Below are positions 62,274 to 64,000 of a stretch of 64,000 bases of DNA, piece by piece (position 1 is the first letter of the stretch; every line of letters starts with the position of its first letter). A program made the position numbers and the translations under genes. The notes beneath the pieces are model-generated. The model was not told the origin of the DNA, ran no database searches, and saw nothing but the letters and a program-made list of their open reading frames with translations. The DNA is from Streptomyces prunicolor NBRC 13075 (lineage in GTDB: Bacteria; Actinomycetota; Actinomycetes; Streptomycetales; Streptomycetaceae), in NCBI RefSeq assembly GCF_000367365.1, contig NZ_BARF01000063.1, positions 1 to 64,000 on the forward strand, in the 5' to 3' direction.

Positions 62274-62345
62274 GGACTCCCCAATCGCCGCCTTCCGGTC
62301 ACTATACGTGGACTCCATCGACCGGAACTGGTATTCAGTCTTCGT

Positions 62346-62364
62346 ATCTGATGGATCGTCAGAC
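62346..62364. promoter_or_regulatory. Second copy of the palindromic operator (upstream of ALDH)
   Basis: ATCTGATGGATCGTCAGAC shares 16 of 19 bases with the site at 51252-51270, and the 17-bp core TCTGATGGAYCGTCAGA has one difference. It ends 26 nt before the ATG of the aldehyde dehydrogenase gene. Confidence 0.75.
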
Positions 62365-62389
62365 AGCGGTACCGGGGAGGCGTTCGGCC

Positions 62390-63847
62390 ATGACAGAGCT
62401 CGTGGAACACCGACAGCTGTTCATCGGCGGGGAGTTGACCGACCCCCTGGGCAAGGACGTCATCGAGGTGATCTCCCCGCACACCGAAGAGGTCATCGGC
62501 CGCGTCCCGCACGCGTCGAGGGAGGACGTGGACCGCGCGGTCGCGGTCGCCCGCCGCGCCTTCGACGAGGGGCCCTGGCCGCGCATGACGCTCGACGAAC
62601 GGATCGCGGTCGTCACCCGCATCAAGGACGCGATCGCCGCCCGGTACGAGGAGATCGGCCGCGTCATCTCTTCCGAGAACGGGTCGCCGTACTCCTGGAG
62701 CATCCTCGGGCAGGCGCTCGGCGCGATGATGGTGTGGGACGCGGCGATCACCGTAGCGAAGGGCTTCACCTACGAGGAGCGGCGGGACGGCGTCCTCGGA
62801 CCGATTCTCGTGCGCCGGGAGCCGGTTGGGGTGGTCGCGGCCGTAGTCCCGTGGAACGTCCCGCAGTTCGTCGCCGCCGCCAAGCTCGCGCCCGCGCTGC
62901 TCACCGGCTGTACGGCGATCCTGAAGCCGTCGCCCGAATCGCCCCTGGACGCCTATCTGTTGGGCGGGATAGCGAAGGAGGCAGGGCTGCCGGAGGGTGT
63001 CCTCTCCATCCTCCCGGCCGACCGCGAGGTCAGTGAGTACCTCGTCGGGCATCCCGGCATCGACAAGGTCTCCTTCACCGGTTCGGTCCCGGCCGGCAAG
63101 CGTGTGATGGAGGTCGCCGCCCGTCATCTCACGCGCGTGACACTGGAGTTGGGCGGCAAGTCGGCGGCGATCGTCTTGCCCGACGCGGACCTCACGACCG
63201 CCGTCCCCGGCATCGTCTCGGCCGCCTGGATGAACAACGGCCAGGCGTGCGTCGCCCAGACCCGCATCCTCGTACCGCGCTCGCGCTACGACGAGTTCGC
63301 GGACGCCTTCGCCCAGGCGGCGAGCGCTCTCGTGGTCGGCGACCCGCTCGACCCGGCCACCCAGGTAGGCCCGTTGGTGGCCAAGCGCCAGCAACAACGA
63401 AACCTCGACTACATCCGCATCGGCCAGGAGGAGGGCGCCAAGATCCTTACCGGCGGCGGCCGTCCACCCGGCCTCGACCGCGGCTGGTACGTGGAGCCGA
63501 CCCTCTTCGGGGACGTCGACAACTCGATGCGTATCGCCCGCGAGGAGATCTTCGGCCCGGTCATCTGCCTCCTCCCGTACGGCGACGAGACCGAGGCCGT
63601 GAAGATCGCCAACGACTCCGACTACGGCCTCAGCGGCAGCGTCTGGACGGGAGACGTGGCGCACGGCATCGACATCGCCCGCCGGGTCCGCACCGGCACC
63701 TACAACGTCAACACCTTCAGCCTCGACATGCTCGGCCCCTTCGGCGGCTACAAGAACAGCGGTCTGGGACGGGAGTTCGGGCCCGAGGGCTTCTCCGAGT
63801 TCCTCGAACACAAGATGATCCACCTGCCGGCCGGCTGGGAGGGGTGA
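62390..63847 (+). CDS. Aldehyde dehydrogenase (NAD+-dependent)
   Basis: A 485-residue ALDH superfamily member. The catalytic Cys is in NNGQACVAQTRILVP, the general-base Glu is in TLELGGKSAAIVLP, and the nucleotide-binding signature is VSFTGSVPAGKRVMEVAA. VVPWNVPQFVAAAKLAPALL and the conserved Asn are intact. It is likely the step after alcohol or aldehyde formation by the P450, in line with their shared operator. ATG 62390 follows GGGGAGG. The next gene starts within its stop codon (GTGA overlap). Confidence 0.92.
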   Translation: MTELVEHRQLFIGGELTDPLGKDVIEVISPHTEEVIGRVPHASREDVDRAVAVARRAFDEGPWPRMTLDERIAVVTRIKDAIAARYEEIGRVISSENGSPYSWSILGQALGAMMVWDAAITVAKGFTYEERRDGVLGPILVRREPVGVVAAVVPWNVPQFVAAAKLAPALLTGCTAILKPSPESPLDAYLLGGIAKEAGLPEGVLSILPADREVSEYLVGHPGIDKVSFTGSVPAGKRVMEVAARHLTRVTLELGGKSAAIVLPDADLTTAVPGIVSAAWMNNGQACVAQTRILVPRSRYDEFADAFAQAASALVVGDPLDPATQVGPLVAKRQQQRNLDYIRIGQEEGAKILTGGGRPPGLDRGWYVEPTLFGDVDNSMRIAREEIFGPVICLLPYGDETEAVKIANDSDYGLSGSVWTGDVAHGIDIARRVRTGTYNVNTFSLDMLGPFGGYKNSGLGREFGPEGFSEFLEHKMIHLPAGWEG

Positions 63848-64000
63848 ACGGGATGGGGGTACCTCCCGCGCGAGCGTATTCGAGCGTGGGGGCGGGCGAC
63901 CGCTGGCAGGTAGAGGTCGACCGCTCGATCTGCATCGGTTCGGCCCAGTGCACCCACCAGGCCCCCGACCGCTTCCACCTCGACGCGGCCATGCAGTCCC
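63844..64000 (+). CDS. 3Fe-4S-type ferredoxin, partial
   Basis: The gene runs off the right edge, with about 52 codons visible. The sequence DRWQVEVDRSICIGSAQCTH then QAPDRFHLD has the CxxxxxC spacing typical of P450-associated 3Fe-4S ferredoxins in actinobacteria. GTG 63844 overlaps the stop of the ALDH gene, or ATG 63853 may be used. Co-transcription with ALDH is probable. It is a candidate redox partner of the CYP125-like P450 at 51287, though linkage across 12 kb is an inference. Confidence 0.85.
   Translation, partial: MNGMGVPPARAYSSVGAGDRWQVEVDRSICIGSAQCTHQAPDRFHLDAAMQS

Overview
The window is Streptomyces chromosomal DNA, or that of a very close relative. Supporting signs are very high GC with strong third-position bias, GTG and TTG starts after GGAGG-type ribosome sites, and typical families: homodimeric AceE, DUF3052, AhpE, several TerD paralogues, a SpoIIE-type phosphatase, an MmyB-type XRE regulator and a secreted single-domain transglycosylase. 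No rRNA or CRISPR array is visible. There is one tRNA, tRNA-Val(TAC).

Layout. 0-4.3 kb: pyruvate dehydrogenase E1 (aceE), DUF3052 and peroxiredoxin AhpE. 4.3-13.4 kb: a Ter stress locus with two TerD proteins, a TerC-like DUF475 membrane protein, a TerA-like protein, a TerD with a YGYPQ tail, and a biosynthetic module. That module consists of a CitE-like C-C lyase, a four-part PRTase_2/TRSP/StiP-PRTase/PELOTA fusion and a HAD phosphatase, and is the kind proposed to make a nucleoside-like metabolite. 13.5-18.8 kb: cell-envelope genes (zinc-ribbon protein, class A PBP with an altered active site, NodB-like deacetylase, secreted amidase). 18.9-27 kb: an accessory and decaying zone with a TnpB transposon that truncated a DUF4097 gene, tRNA-Val, broken genes, a Ser/Gly repeat protein, a TetR regulator and two frameshifted genes. 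27-45 kb: mixed housekeeping genes, including a manganese-riboswitch-controlled UPF0016 exporter, PhoD-type phosphatase, a secreted HNH nuclease, a frameshifted MFS-MarR fusion and several short tandem-repeat tracts. 45-49.9 kb: O-methyltransferase, a GT87-PAP2 fusion and an SDR/LysR divergent pair. 49.9-52.5 and 62.3-64 kb: two separated parts of what looks like one steroid or side-chain catabolic regulon (FadA5-like thiolase, CYP125-like P450, aldehyde dehydrogenase, 3Fe-4S ferredoxin) linked by a shared palindromic operator. 52.6-62.3 kb: TerD paralogue, DUF1275, transglycosylase, XRE/hydrolase pair, SpoIIE-type phosphatase, STAND ATPase, SnoaL-like, DinB and MBL proteins.

A recurring theme is a dispersed palindromic repeat (core GCGCAGTTCCCCGCGCCCCT). 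It occurs about six times, lies in frame inside the PRTase fusion, and at another site overlaps the end of the HAD gene. Functional names come from reading motifs and remembered families. No database search was run.
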